64,000 nucleotides of DNA from an uncultured Clostridia bacterium (lineage in GTDB: Bacteria; Bacillota; Clostridia; TANB77; CAG-508). The DNA is taken from the NCBI GenBank assembly GCA_934167305.1, contig CAKPKQ010000003.1:9773-73772 (forward strand). Direction: 5' to 3'. The notes beneath the pieces were generated by a model, which saw only the letters and a list, made by a program, of their open reading frames with translations, was not told the origin of the DNA and made no database searches. Below, in pieces: positions 18,630 to 28,051 of this stretch (position 1 is its first letter; every line of letters begins with the position of its first letter). The position numbers and the translations under genes are program-made.

Positions 18630-19343
18630 ATGGAAAGTTTAGAAAAAAGTATTGGTTATACATTTAAAAATAAGGAATTATTAAAAAAGGCTCTAACACA
18701 CACATCTTATGCATATGAGCATCATGTAGAAAGCAATGAAAAGTTAGAGTTTTTAGGGGATAGTATTTTAGAGTTTTTATCAAGCAAATATATATATAAT
18801 AACTATCCAAAACTAAAAGAAGGAGAAATGACTAAAGTGAGAGCCGAAGTCGTATGCGAAGACAGTTTATACTTAGTTGCACAAAGACATCATTTTAGTG
18901 ATTTCTTATACTTAGGAAAAAGCGAAGCAGTAAGTCATGGAGACGCTAAACCAGCTATATTAGCTGATAGTGTTGAAGCAGTTATAGCAGCAATATATTT
19001 TGATGGAGGCCTAGAAGAAGCTGAAAAATTTATTATAACAAATTTAGCAGAGGCAGTAAAACATTCTAGTGCAAATGTAGGAATGAAAGATCATAAAACG
19101 GTATTACAAGAAAAACTACAAGAAAATGGTAGTGTTCATATAAGCTATAAGGTAATAAAAACAAGTGGACCAGACCATGATAAAACATTTACAGTAGAAG
19201 TATATTGTGAAGATAAACCATTAGCTGTTGGAGAAGGAAAAACAAAAAAACAAGCGGAAATGAAAGCCGCAGAAAAAGCACTATGTCAGTTTGGGGACGT
19301 TTCTTTAACTGACAAAAGTGTCACTTCGGGGACAGATCTTTAA
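18630..19343 (+). CDS. rnc: Ribonuclease III, with repeat-encoded C-terminus
   Basis: 237 residues. RNase III cuts double-stranded RNA in rRNA and mRNA maturation. The catalytic signature NEKLEFLGDS is at about 36-45, the second acidic cluster is DSVEAVIAA, and a double-stranded RNA-binding domain covers about 154-218. The natural protein appears to end at residue 218. Residues 219-237, from CQFGDVSL to SGTDL, together with the stop, are read from the palindromic repeat that begins at base 19284. SD AAGGGAG precedes the ATG. The next gene follows the repeat, as in the common rnc/radical-SAM pairing. Confidence 0.97.
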   Translation: MESLEKSIGYTFKNKELLKKALTHTSYAYEHHVESNEKLEFLGDSILEFLSSKYIYNNYPKLKEGEMTKVRAEVVCEDSLYLVAQRHHFSDFLYLGKSEAVSHGDAKPAILADSVEAVIAAIYFDGGLEEAEKFIITNLAEAVKHSSANVGMKDHKTVLQEKLQENGSVHISYKVIKTSGPDHDKTFTVEVYCEDKPLAVGEGKTKKQAEMKAAEKALCQFGDVSLTDKSVTSGTDL

Positions 19344-19421
19344 AGAAAAAGATGGATGTGAGGGAAGATGTGTCCCTCAACTGACAAAAATGTCAGTTAG
19401 AGAAACGTCCCCAAACTGACA
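19284..19421. repeat. Palindromic element of about 138 bp, copy A
   Basis: Arms TGTCAGTTTGGGGACGTTTC and its inverse at the far end give one long stem. Each arm also contains a GACAAAA(A/G)TGTCA mini-hairpin and a GGGGACA/TGTCCC block. It overlaps the 3' end of rnc. Its right end leads directly into the AAGGAGG of the next gene. Confidence 0.9.
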
Positions 19422-19432
19422 AGGAGGAGAAT

Positions 19433-20503
19433 ATGAAGAAGGAGTATATTATACCAATTTTTGTTCCACATTTAGGTTGTCCTCATCAATGTACATTTTG
19501 CAATCAAAAGGAGATTAGTGGACAAACAAAACAGGTAACTGCAAAAGATGTAAAAGATACAATAGAGTTTTATTTGAAAAATTTTAAAGATGATTCTAAA
19601 TATGTAGAAGTGGCTTTTTATGGTGGTAGTTTTACTGCTATTGAGGAGAATAAACAAAATGAATTATTAGAAGCTGCCAATGAATTTATAAAAGATGGCA
19701 AAGTAAAAAGTATTAGAATTTCTACAAGACCGGATTATATTGACAAATCGATTTTAAAGAGATTAAAAAAATATCATGTTCAAACAATTGAATTAGGGGT
19801 TCAATCTACTAATGATTATATTCTTGCAAAATGTCAAAGAGGTCATACTTTTGAGGATGTTAAAAAAGCTTCGAAACTTATTAGATTTCATGGTTTTACA
19901 TTAGGACATCAAATGATGATTGGATTACCTGAAAGTACAAAATTAGATGAGATTAATACAGCTAAAGAATTAATAAAATTGAAACCAAAAATTGTTAGAA
20001 TTTACCCTGTACTTGTAATTAAAAATACCCCATTAGCTAAAGAGTATGAAACAGGGGATTACATACCTTTAACAGTTGAGCAGGCTGTCGAGCGTTCTGA
20101 AGAAATAATGAAATTATTTAACAATGCTAAAATTGATGTTATAAGAATTGGACTTCAAAATACAGAGGAAATTACAGATCCAAAAGAAAAAAATAGTCAG
20201 GTAATTGCAGGTCCATATCATCCAGCTTTTAGACAACTTGTGGAATCTAGAATGTGGTATGATGAAATTGTACAAAAAATAAAGAAAATAAATACAAAGG
20301 TTATGCAAGTAACAATTAAAGCAAACCCGGAAAATGTGAATAATATTATAGGACATAAAAAAGAAAATATTTTAAAGTTAAAAGAATTTTATGATGTTGA
20401 TGTGGTAATTGAGCCAGATGACAACATAAAAAAGGGAAAATTTGAAGTTATAATAGACAAAACCTATGAAGATATTTTAGAAGAAATTAATAATAAAAAA
20501 TAA
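19433..20503 (+). CDS. Elp3-like radical SAM protein
   Basis: 356 residues. The radical SAM cluster motif CPHQCTFC is at about 16-23, and GGSFTAIE, STRPDYID and ELGVQS follow, as in the N-terminal half of Elp3/COG1243 proteins. It lacks the acetyltransferase domain of full Elp3. Family members next to rnc in Clostridia are annotated as radical SAM proteins with no firm substrate; tRNA modification is a reasonable guess. SD AAGGAGG lies 6 nt before the ATG, straight after palindromic element A. Confidence 0.85.
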   Translation: MKKEYIIPIFVPHLGCPHQCTFCNQKEISGQTKQVTAKDVKDTIEFYLKNFKDDSKYVEVAFYGGSFTAIEENKQNELLEAANEFIKDGKVKSIRISTRPDYIDKSILKRLKKYHVQTIELGVQSTNDYILAKCQRGHTFEDVKKASKLIRFHGFTLGHQMMIGLPESTKLDEINTAKELIKLKPKIVRIYPVLVIKNTPLAKEYETGDYIPLTVEQAVERSEEIMKLFNNAKIDVIRIGLQNTEEITDPKEKNSQVIAGPYHPAFRQLVESRMWYDEIVQKIKKINTKVMQVTIKANPENVNNIIGHKKENILKLKEFYDVDVVIEPDDNIKKGKFEVIIDKTYEDILEEINNKK

Positions 20504-20508
20504 AGAAT

Positions 20509-20553
20509 AAAATCACTTGTTAATGCTAATAATTAGTAATAACAGGTGATTTT
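20509..20553 (+). promoter_or_regulatory. Long hairpin enclosing the yitT ribosome binding site
   Basis: AAAATCAC-TTGTTAATGCTAAT pairs with ATTAGTAATAACA-GGTGATTTT over about 22 positions with three weak pairs. The right arm contains the SD AGGTGA (20544-20549) and ends right at the ATG. It may be the terminator of the upstream gene, a block on yitT translation, or both. Confidence 0.55.
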
Positions 20554-21423
20554 ATGAATTATAGTAAAACAAAGAAAGTTTTAAAAGTTAAAGAGTTTGG
20601 TATAGAAATGATTTACTTAACTCTTGGTTGTGCAATAATGGCTGTAGGAACAGCATTATTTTTACTGCCAAATCAGTTATCATCAGGTGGTTTTACTGGT
20701 ATCGCCACAATATTTTATTATTTATTTCACTTTCCAGTAGGAACCGTAATTTTTGTACTAAACATTCCGTTTTTTATATTGGCTTTTTTTAAGATAGGAA
20801 AAAAGTTAATAATAAAATCAATTATAGGAACGAGTTTACTTTCTATTTTTATAGATTTATTTGAAAAGATACCAACACTTACGGATGATAGATTTTTAGC
20901 ATGTATTTATGGTGGAATTTTTATTGGGTTTGGGTTAGGATTGGTTCTAAAGGCAAATGCGTCTACGGGAGGAACCGATTTAATAACATATATAGCAAAA
21001 GCATATAAACCATATATTAGTACCAGTGGTTTAATTGTAGCAGTTGATGTAATTATAATTGGACTAAATGTAATATTTTTTAAAAAAATTGAAATAGGTT
21101 TATATTCTGCAATTAGTATTTATCTTATGGGAAAGATGATTGATATTGTATTTGAAGGTGTGAATTTTACAAAGGTTGTATATATTATTTCGCAAAAATA
21201 TGATGAAATTGCACAGGAAATAGATAACCAACTAAAAAGAGGATGTACAGGTATATATGCAAAAGGAATGTACACAAATACAGAAAAAATGATGCTATTT
21301 TGCGTTGGATCAAGAAATGAAGCAGCAAGAATAAAGCAAATAGCTACAAAAATTGATCCAAAATCATTTATAGTTATAAGCAATGCTAGGGAAACATGGG
21401 GCAAAGGCTTCAAAGGAAACTAG
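20554..21423 (+). CDS. YitT family membrane protein
   Basis: 289 residues: five or six membrane helices (about 17-200, including NQLSSGGFTGIA and KANASTGGTDLI) and a C-terminal soluble DUF2179 domain (about 215-280, with TGIYAKGMYT). YitT proteins are common in Firmicutes; their transport substrate is not established. The start is fixed by AGGTGA 4 nt upstream, which lies inside a hairpin. The stop is embedded in the terminator. Confidence 0.9.
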   Translation: MNYSKTKKVLKVKEFGIEMIYLTLGCAIMAVGTALFLLPNQLSSGGFTGIATIFYYLFHFPVGTVIFVLNIPFFILAFFKIGKKLIIKSIIGTSLLSIFIDLFEKIPTLTDDRFLACIYGGIFIGFGLGLVLKANASTGGTDLITYIAKAYKPYISTSGLIVAVDVIIIGLNVIFFKKIEIGLYSAISIYLMGKMIDIVFEGVNFTKVVYIISQKYDEIAQEIDNQLKRGCTGIYAKGMYTNTEKMMLFCVGSRNEAARIKQIATKIDPKSFIVISNARETWGKGFKGN

Positions 21424-21434
21424 AAGCCCTTTTT
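21404..21434 (+). terminator. Terminator overlapping the yitT stop
   Basis: AAGGCTTC / GAAGCC hairpin followed by CTTTTTG. Confidence 0.7.
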
Positions 21435-21459
21435 GTCGATTTATGTCATACGAAAATTC

Positions 21460-21488
21460 TTTACAAAATTCTACACATAATGTAAAAT
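21460..21488 (+). promoter_or_regulatory. Promoter for the sortase operon
   Basis: TTTACA at 21460-21465, a 17-bp spacer and TAAAAT at 21483-21488; leader of about 100 nt. Confidence 0.5.
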
Positions 21489-21593
21489 AAAAATATAATT
21501 TTTAAAATCATGATTTTTAAAGTTTATTCAAAAAATTTTATTCTAAAAAATTTCACAAATTTAATTTCATAGATAAAGGCAGGTGTAAAATAT

Positions 21594-22256
21594 GTGGTTA
21601 CATATACTAAAAGAGAAATAAAATTATTAGCACTATCTTTAGCTTTATTTGTACTACTAATATACAATTTGGTGTTATTTCCTTTACTTAGTATCAATAA
21701 ACAAATTTATTCAGGTAAAGTTTATTCTAAAACTATTTCAATAAATCCTAATATTCCTATATATTCACAAAACGATCAAGAACAAATAAAAAGCAAATTA
21801 GTTGAGAAAACAAATGAGCAAGAAAATATAAAAACACAGAGAGCAGTTATAAATGAAAATAAAAATATTAAATGGAGAATACAAATTCCAAAAATAAATT
21901 TAGATGTACATATTATGGAAGGAACATCAGCAGATATCTTACTAAAAGCAGTTGGACATTTTGAAGAAACTAGTAAATGGCAAGGAAATGTTGGATTGGC
22001 AGGACATAATAGAGGCTATAATTGTAACTTTTTTGAAAAAATAAAAAATTTAAAGATAGGAGACGAAATAATTTATACAACGACAAATGGAAAAAAGGTT
22101 TATAAGGTACAAACTAATAAAATTATAAAAGATACTGACTGGAGTTATTTAAAAGAAACTAATGATAATAGAATTACATTAATTACATGTGAAGAAAACA
22201 GAGAAGAATATAGAAGATGTATTCAGGCTGTAGAAATAGTTAATTATAAAACATAG
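21594..22256 (+). CDS. Sortase
   Basis: 220 residues. The GTG start is chosen from AGGTG 8 nt upstream; the ATG at 21592 is out of frame. An N-terminal membrane helix (about 9-30) is followed by the sortase beta-barrel. Catalytic residues are His in LAGHNRGYNC and Cys in ITLITCEENRE, with a downstream Arg. Sortases cut an LPxTG-type motif on exported proteins and attach them to peptidoglycan or to each other. The substrate gene, ending in LPKTGF, begins 15 nt downstream. The class (D-like) is tentative. Confidence 0.9.
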   Translation: MVTYTKREIKLLALSLALFVLLIYNLVLFPLLSINKQIYSGKVYSKTISINPNIPIYSQNDQEQIKSKLVEKTNEQENIKTQRAVINENKNIKWRIQIPKINLDVHIMEGTSADILLKAVGHFEETSKWQGNVGLAGHNRGYNCNFFEKIKNLKIGDEIIYTTTNGKKVYKVQTNKIIKDTDWSYLKETNDNRITLITCEENREEYRRCIQAVEIVNYKT

Positions 22257-22271
22257 AAAGGAACATTAAAA

Positions 22272-23552
22272 ATGAAAAAACATAAAATATTAAAAATGCT
22301 AATAATAGCTTTAGTATGTATAACTAACATTAGTGGAATATTTAGTAAAAATACAGTAAAAGCAGTAACAGCACCAATAAAAAGTGCAGAACCATATTCA
22401 AAAGGAGAAGTGGTTTTATTTAGATATAATGGATTAGGGATTGGTGTGGAAATACAAGTATATAAAAAGGATGGCATAGAATACCCGGTATACTGTTTGG
22501 ACAAAGGAAAAAGAGGAATAGAAACCAATTTTACATACACTGTTGAAGTGAGTGAAATGTTAAGTAATCAAAAAATATGGAGAGCAATAACAAATGGATA
22601 TCCATTTAAAACACCACAAGAATTAGGCTGTAATAATATGGAAGAGGCATATGCAGCAACTAAAATGGCTGTATATGATGCAATGTATAACTATGATTTA
22701 AGTAAATTTACAACTTACAGTGATTTGGATTCAAACAGAAGAACAATAAATGCAATAAAACAAATAATTACATCTGCAAGAAATTCTGAGGAAACTAAAA
22801 TTACTGCAAGTTTAAATGTAAAACCAGAAGAAGATAAATGGAAAATTGACACATTAGAAGAGCAATATGTAAGTAAAATATATACTGTTAAATCACCTGT
22901 TGAAAATAAAAAATATACAATTGATTTGACAAATAATACAGATGCCAGAATTAAAGTTACTAGTGTTTTGAATCAAGAAAAACTAGAATTTGAAGCGGAT
23001 GAAAAGTTTAAAGTTTTAATACCAATATCAGATTTAGAAAGTGATGGAGAATTCTCAATAACAGTGAACTCAGAATTAAAAACTATGCCAATATTTTATG
23101 GTAAAAGTCCAAATAAAGAGTGGCAAAATTATGCAGTAACTGTTGGAGAATATGAACTAACAGGAACTACACTAAAGCAAAGCTATCAAGAAAACAAAAC
23201 TCAAATTGAAGTTCAAAAACAAGATGGAAATACTAAGTTACCATTAAAAAATGCTAAATTTAATTTATTAGACGAGAATAAACAGATATTATATTCTGAA
23301 TTAACTACAAATGAACAGGGAATAATTGAATTGCAACATTTATTACCAGGCAACTATTACCTAGAAGAAACTGAGGCACCAGTAGGTTATTATGGATATG
23401 AGGGTTTGATAAAAGTAGAGGTAAAGCTAAATGAAAAGACATTAGTTAAAGTAGATAACTATGAAGAGCAAGAAGAAAAACCAAGTGAAGATCCACAAGA
23501 AGAAAAAGAAATATCTGTTGGAGAAAAGAAACTTCCTAAAACTGGTTTTTAA
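22272..23552 (+). CDS. Thioester-domain/SpaA-type surface protein ending at LPKTGF
   Basis: 426 residues. Signal peptide (1-30). The thioester-like domain has the usual Cys (PVYCLDKG, Cys75), but the TQxA motif reads ATKMAVYD, with Lys131 where the thioester Gln belongs. A middle beta domain and a SpaA/Cna-B domain (about 315-397, QKQDGNTKLPLKNAKF ... YYLEETEAP) follow, then a Glu/Pro-rich stalk. The sorting motif LPKTGF is the very last thing in the protein. The hydrophobic helix and basic tail that normally follow are absent in all three frames. Operon with the sortase at 21594. Confidence 0.85.
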   Translation: MKKHKILKMLIIALVCITNISGIFSKNTVKAVTAPIKSAEPYSKGEVVLFRYNGLGIGVEIQVYKKDGIEYPVYCLDKGKRGIETNFTYTVEVSEMLSNQKIWRAITNGYPFKTPQELGCNNMEEAYAATKMAVYDAMYNYDLSKFTTYSDLDSNRRTINAIKQIITSARNSEETKITASLNVKPEEDKWKIDTLEEQYVSKIYTVKSPVENKKYTIDLTNNTDARIKVTSVLNQEKLEFEADEKFKVLIPISDLESDGEFSITVNSELKTMPIFYGKSPNKEWQNYAVTVGEYELTGTTLKQSYQENKTQIEVQKQDGNTKLPLKNAKFNLLDENKQILYSELTTNEQGIIELQHLLPGNYYLEETEAPVGYYGYEGLIKVEVKLNEKTLVKVDNYEEQEEKPSEDPQEEKEISVGEKKLPKTGF

Positions 23553-23592
23553 AACTAACCGTTAAATCAATTGGAAATTATAACCTATTTTA

Positions 23593-23621
23593 TTGACAGA
23601 AGTACATATAGAATATATAAT
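23593..23621 (+). promoter_or_regulatory. Consensus promoter for the CNNM/CorC gene
   Basis: TTGACA at 23593-23598, 17-bp spacer, TATAAT at 23616-23621. Confidence 0.85.
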
Positions 23622-23661
23622 TATTTAGGAAAACTACACATTAATTTGGAAGGAATATTTT

Positions 23662-24978
23662 ATGATTTCACAATTGATTTTTTTATTTATTTTAATTCTA
23701 CTGAATGCATATTTTGCAGCTACTGAAATTGCTTTTATTTCATTAAATGATGCTAAGGTTGAAAAACAGGCTAAAGATGGAAATAAAAAAGCAAAACAAA
23801 TTCAAAAAATGCTTAAAAATCCAAGTAAATTTTTAGCAACAATACAAATTGGAATTACTTTAGCAGGTTTTTTATCAAGTGCTTTTGCATCTGATGCATT
23901 TGCTGGTATGTTAGCACCAAAGTTAAATGAATGGATGCCATTTATTAGCATAGCAGTATGGCAAAATATATCTATTGTTATAATAACAATAATTTTATCA
24001 TTCTTTACTCTAGTATTTGGAGAACTTGTCCCAAAAAGATTAGCAATGAAATATTATGAAAAAATATCTTTTGCGACTATAGGTGTAATAAAGGCCATAT
24101 CAGTTATAACAGCTCCATTTGTTAAATTATTAACATGGTCAACCAATATAGTATCTAAAATTTTTGGAGTTAGTGAACAAGAAGAAGAAATAGTTACAGA
24201 AGAAGAAATAAAGATGATGGTAGATCAAGGTGAAGAAAAAGGTTCAATTTAAGAAAATGAAAAAGAGTTAATAAATAATGTTTTTGAATTTAATGATATT
24301 GTGGCGTCTGAAATAATGACACACAGAACAGATATGTATGCAATTGAAATAAATCAAGATTTATATGAGCTTTTAGATGAAATTGATGAATATAAATATA
24401 GCAGAATACCAGTATATAGTGAAAGTATTGATAATATAGAAGGCATTTTATTTTTAAAAGACATATTAAAATTAGTTAGTACAAGAAAAGAAATAAAAAT
24501 AGCAGACATAATGAGAGAAGCATACTTTGTTCCTGAAACAAAGCCAATAGATGAAATATTTGAAGAACTACAAGCAAACAAAATGCAAATGGCTATTGTA
24601 GTTGACGAATATGGAGGTACAGCTGGGGTATTAACAATGGAAGATATTTTAGAAGAACTAGTTGGAAACATATTTGATGAATATGATGACATTGAATTTG
24701 AATATAAAAAATTAGATGATAATACTTACTTAATTGATGGAAGTGTAAGTTTATATGAACTAAAAAAAATTTTAGATGTAGAAATTCCAGAAGGAGATTA
24801 TGAAACATTATCTGGATATTTAATAGAAAAATTAGGAAGACTTCCAGAAGAAGGAGAATACCCTATTATTGAAGATGATAAATTAACCTACAAGATTCAA
24901 GAGTTTGAGGACAAAAGAATTAGATGGGTAAAAGTATGTAAAAATAAACAAGAAATAAATGAAAATAATGAAAATTAA
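23662..24978 (+). pseudogene. CNNM/CorC (hemolysin C family) gene with in-frame TAA
   Basis: One frame of 439 codons is broken by a TAA at 24250-24252 (codon 197). The upstream part (196 residues) is the CNNM/DUF21 membrane domain with FAATEIAFISL and FGELVPKRLA. The part after the stop begins ENEKELINNVFEFND and carries two CBS domains (EIMTHRTDMYAI, RIPVYSES) and the C-terminal CorC_HlyC domain. GAA to TAA is the simplest single change, because family members read IEENEKELI at this spot. Either the gene is inactive, the stop is read through, the halves are made separately (for example from GTG 24301), or the base is miscalled. The family is linked to Mg2+/Co2+ handling. Confidence 0.85.
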
Positions 24979-24990
24979 GAGGTGAAAAAT

Positions 24991-26739
24991 ATGAACAAAA
25001 GAGTTAAATGGATCATAATAGCAATATTAGCAATAGTAATAGTTACAATAGCTATAATATCAATAAGAAACGAAATGTTATTACACTATAAAATTGAAGA
25101 AATAAGTGAATATAATTACTTTGTATTAGAGCAAAATAAAAAATATGGAGTAATTGACAAAAAAGGTAATGTAGTAATTGAAGCAAATTATGAAACAGTT
25201 CAAATTCCAAATCCATCAAAACCAGTATTTGTTTGTATTAAAGAATATGATCAAGATAAAAAAGAATATACTACTATAGTATATAATGAAAAAAAAGAAG
25301 AACTATTTTCAAACTATAACAATGTACAAGCAATAGCAATTTTTACAAATATTAATTCTACACCATATGAAAAAAATGTATTAGCATACAAAGAAAATGA
25401 AAAATATGGCTTAATTGACTTAAATGGAAAAGTAATAACAAAACCAATTTATGACGAAATTTCTAGTGTGAATTATAAAGAAGGAACATTTGTGGTAAAA
25501 CAAAATGGACTAGAAGGAGTAATAAATTTAAAAGGCAAAGTAATTATAAAATGCGAATATGAAAGTGTAACATCTGATAATTATTATAGTGAAAAAAATA
25601 ACAATGAAAAAGCGGGATTTATAGTAAGTAAAAAAACAGAAGATGGTTATAGATATGGCTATATAAACTATAGAGGCACAAAAATCTTAAATGAAGAATT
25701 TACTCAATTAGAAAGAGTAACAGAAATAAATGACGACAACAATATGTATTTTGTTGCTTTTAAAGATGGACAAGCAGGCCTACTAAAAAACAAAAAAATA
25801 GTGTTGAATTATGAATATCAAGATGTTCAATATGATGTATTAGGTGATTTCTTTGTTATACAAAGAAATGGAAAATTTGGTGCAGTAACAAGAACAGGTG
25901 AGTCAATTTTATATCCAAAATATACTACAATATATACTGCGGGAATGTACTTAAATGCATTAGAAGGCAAAAAAATAAAAGTATTTGATTTTAAAGGAAA
26001 TGAAATAGATACAAACATAAGGAGTAAAATAAAAACAGATAACCCTAACTATTGTATAACTGTTGATAAAAAAGGAATTTATAAAGTAGTAAATGAAAAA
26101 GAATATGTTATAATTGACAGTAATTACAATTATGCTGAATACCTACCGGGAGATAAATTTATTGTATCAAAAGATTCTAAAAGTGGAGTTGTTAATATAG
26201 AAGGAAGATCAATTTTAGAAATTAGATATGATAGCGTTTCAAGAATAAATGACACAGACATAATACAAGCAGAAATAGATGATACAATAGAATTATATGA
26301 TATGAATTTAAATAAAATAGCAAGTATGGAAAAATCAACTGTAAAAGAAGTGAAAGGTGAAAAGCCATATATCTTATTATATTCTGCAACAGATTTTAAA
26401 TATATTGACAAAACAGGTAAAATAGTAGAACCACAAAATATTTTTGAAGACCATACTTTATTTAGCAAAAACATAAATGGCAAATGGGGATTTGTTGATA
26501 AAAATGGTAATGTAAAAGTACAAAATGAATATGAAATGGTTACAGAATTTAACCAATATGGGTTTGCAGGAATAAAAAAAGACGGCAAGTGGGGAGTAAT
26601 AGATCAAGAAGGAAATGTAGTACAAGAACCAATTTATGAATTAAGCTTAATTATGCCAGATTTTATAGGAAAATATTATAAAACTAATGAATCATATGGA
26701 GACGCTAGATATAGTGACACAATACAAGGAGAAAAATAA
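24991..26739 (+). CDS. Membrane-anchored WG-repeat protein
   Basis: 582 residues from the ATG at 24991 (GAGGTG 6 nt upstream; the GTG at 24982 overlaps that SD). A membrane helix (about 5-25) is followed by at least ten WG-type repeats of 40-60 residues with the pattern KYGVIDKKGNVVIEANYE, KYGLIDLNGKVITKPIYDEI and KWGFVDKNGNVKVQNEYEMV. WG repeats form beta structures in surface or periplasmic proteins of unknown ligand. The stop overlaps the next start by one base (TAATG), so translation is probably coupled. A second WG-like gene starts at 63058. Confidence 0.88.
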   Translation: MNKRVKWIIIAILAIVIVTIAIISIRNEMLLHYKIEEISEYNYFVLEQNKKYGVIDKKGNVVIEANYETVQIPNPSKPVFVCIKEYDQDKKEYTTIVYNEKKEELFSNYNNVQAIAIFTNINSTPYEKNVLAYKENEKYGLIDLNGKVITKPIYDEISSVNYKEGTFVVKQNGLEGVINLKGKVIIKCEYESVTSDNYYSEKNNNEKAGFIVSKKTEDGYRYGYINYRGTKILNEEFTQLERVTEINDDNNMYFVAFKDGQAGLLKNKKIVLNYEYQDVQYDVLGDFFVIQRNGKFGAVTRTGESILYPKYTTIYTAGMYLNALEGKKIKVFDFKGNEIDTNIRSKIKTDNPNYCITVDKKGIYKVVNEKEYVIIDSNYNYAEYLPGDKFIVSKDSKSGVVNIEGRSILEIRYDSVSRINDTDIIQAEIDDTIELYDMNLNKIASMEKSTVKEVKGEKPYILLYSATDFKYIDKTGKIVEPQNIFEDHTLFSKNINGKWGFVDKNGNVKVQNEYEMVTEFNQYGFAGIKKDGKWGVIDQEGNVVQEPIYELSLIMPDFIGKYYKTNESYGDARYSDTIQGEK

Positions 26740-27992
26740 TGTATAAACAATTTGGAATAAGTGATGAACTATTAGAATTATCAAAAAAAACAGAGTTAGA
26801 AGTGCAAGAACAATTTAAAAAAATAGATGAAGTATGTGAATATAATAGCCTAAAGGTGTTATCAGCATTTCAAAAATATAATGTATCAGAAATGCACTTT
26901 AATAGCACAACAGGTTATGGATATTCAGATGTGGGAAGAGATACAATTGAAAAAATATTTGCTGAAATTTTACACACTGAAGATAGCTTAGTAAGAGGAC
27001 AGTTTATATCTGGAACACATGCTTTAACAGTAGCACTATTTGCTTTTTTAAGACCAAATGACATATTTTTAAGTATAAGTGGAAAACCATATGATACTTT
27101 AGACGAAGTAATAGGAATAGTAAATAATAAAAGTTCATTAAAATCATATGGCGTAAAATATGAGCAAATTGACATGATTGAAAATGATTTTGATTATGAG
27201 CAAATAAAAAATAGAGTATTAAAAAATGATATAAAATTAATTGAAATACAGCGATCTAGAGGGTATAGTTTACGTGATAGTATTACATTAGATAAAATTC
27301 AAAAAGTTATAAAAACAATACGTGAAGTAAATAACAAAGTTATAATAATGGTAGACAATTGCTATGGTGAATTGGTAGAAAAAATAGAACCAACAGATTT
27401 AGGTGCTGATGTTATAGTAGGTTCACTAATAAAGAACTTAGGAGGCGGAATAGCACCAAATGGAGCATATATAGCAGGTAAAAAAGAATTAGTAGAATTA
27501 GCTGCTGAAAGATTAACCTCACCAGGATTAGGTAAAGAAGTTGGACCATCTTTAGGAATGAATAAACAAATATTACAAGGGCTTTATTTTGCACCACATG
27601 TTGTGGCAAGTAGTTTAAAAACAGCAGTATTTGCAAGTAAATTATTAGAAAATTTAGGTTATATAGCAAATCCAAAATTTGATCAAAAAAGAACTGATAT
27701 AGTGCAAACAATTACATTTGGCGACAAGAAAAAATTAATAAAATTTTGTCAAGGCATACAAATGGGTTCACCAATAGATAGTAATTCTATACCAGAGCCA
27801 TGGGACATGCCTGGCTATACTGATCAGGTAATTATGGCTGCTGGAGCATTTACACAAGGTTCATCAATTGAATTATCATGTGATGCACCAATTAGAGAGC
27901 CATATATGGCATTTATGCAAGGTGGCCTTACATACGAATATGGTAAACTTGGTGTACTTAAAGCAGTAGCTTATATGTTGAGAGACTGTTAA
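26739..27992 (+). CDS. PLP-dependent Cys/Met-metabolism enzyme (methionine gamma-lyase-like)
   Basis: 417 residues of the COG4100 type often annotated as aluminium resistance or methionine gamma-lyase family protein. Fold-type I PLP features are RGQFISGTHALTVALFAFLR, the MVDNCYGELVE Asp and the Schiff-base Lys in GSLIKNLGGGIAP. The real substrate is not established for this group. Start overlaps the WG-repeat stop by one base. The final codons RDC and the TAA run into a 46-bp dispersed repeat that begins at 27988, so the repeat supplies the stop. Confidence 0.88.
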   Translation: MYKQFGISDELLELSKKTELEVQEQFKKIDEVCEYNSLKVLSAFQKYNVSEMHFNSTTGYGYSDVGRDTIEKIFAEILHTEDSLVRGQFISGTHALTVALFAFLRPNDIFLSISGKPYDTLDEVIGIVNNKSSLKSYGVKYEQIDMIENDFDYEQIKNRVLKNDIKLIEIQRSRGYSLRDSITLDKIQKVIKTIREVNNKVIIMVDNCYGELVEKIEPTDLGADVIVGSLIKNLGGGIAPNGAYIAGKKELVELAAERLTSPGLGKEVGPSLGMNKQILQGLYFAPHVVASSLKTAVFASKLLENLGYIANPKFDQKRTDIVQTITFGDKKKLIKFCQGIQMGSPIDSNSIPEPWDMPGYTDQVIMAAGAFTQGSSIELSCDAPIREPYMAFMQGGLTYEYGKLGVLKAVAYMLRDC

Positions 27993-28033
27993 GTAGTCTA
28001 CGAAAAATTGTAGTGGAGCACAGTGTGCTACAT
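27988..28033. repeat. 46-bp dispersed repeat, copy 2 (end of PLP gene)
   Basis: Same unit as 18541-18586 (41 of 46 identical). It begins GTTAAG, and these bases provide the TAA stop of the PLP enzyme gene. Confidence 0.8.
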
Positions 28034-28051
28034 GTTGAAAGAGGAATAAAA

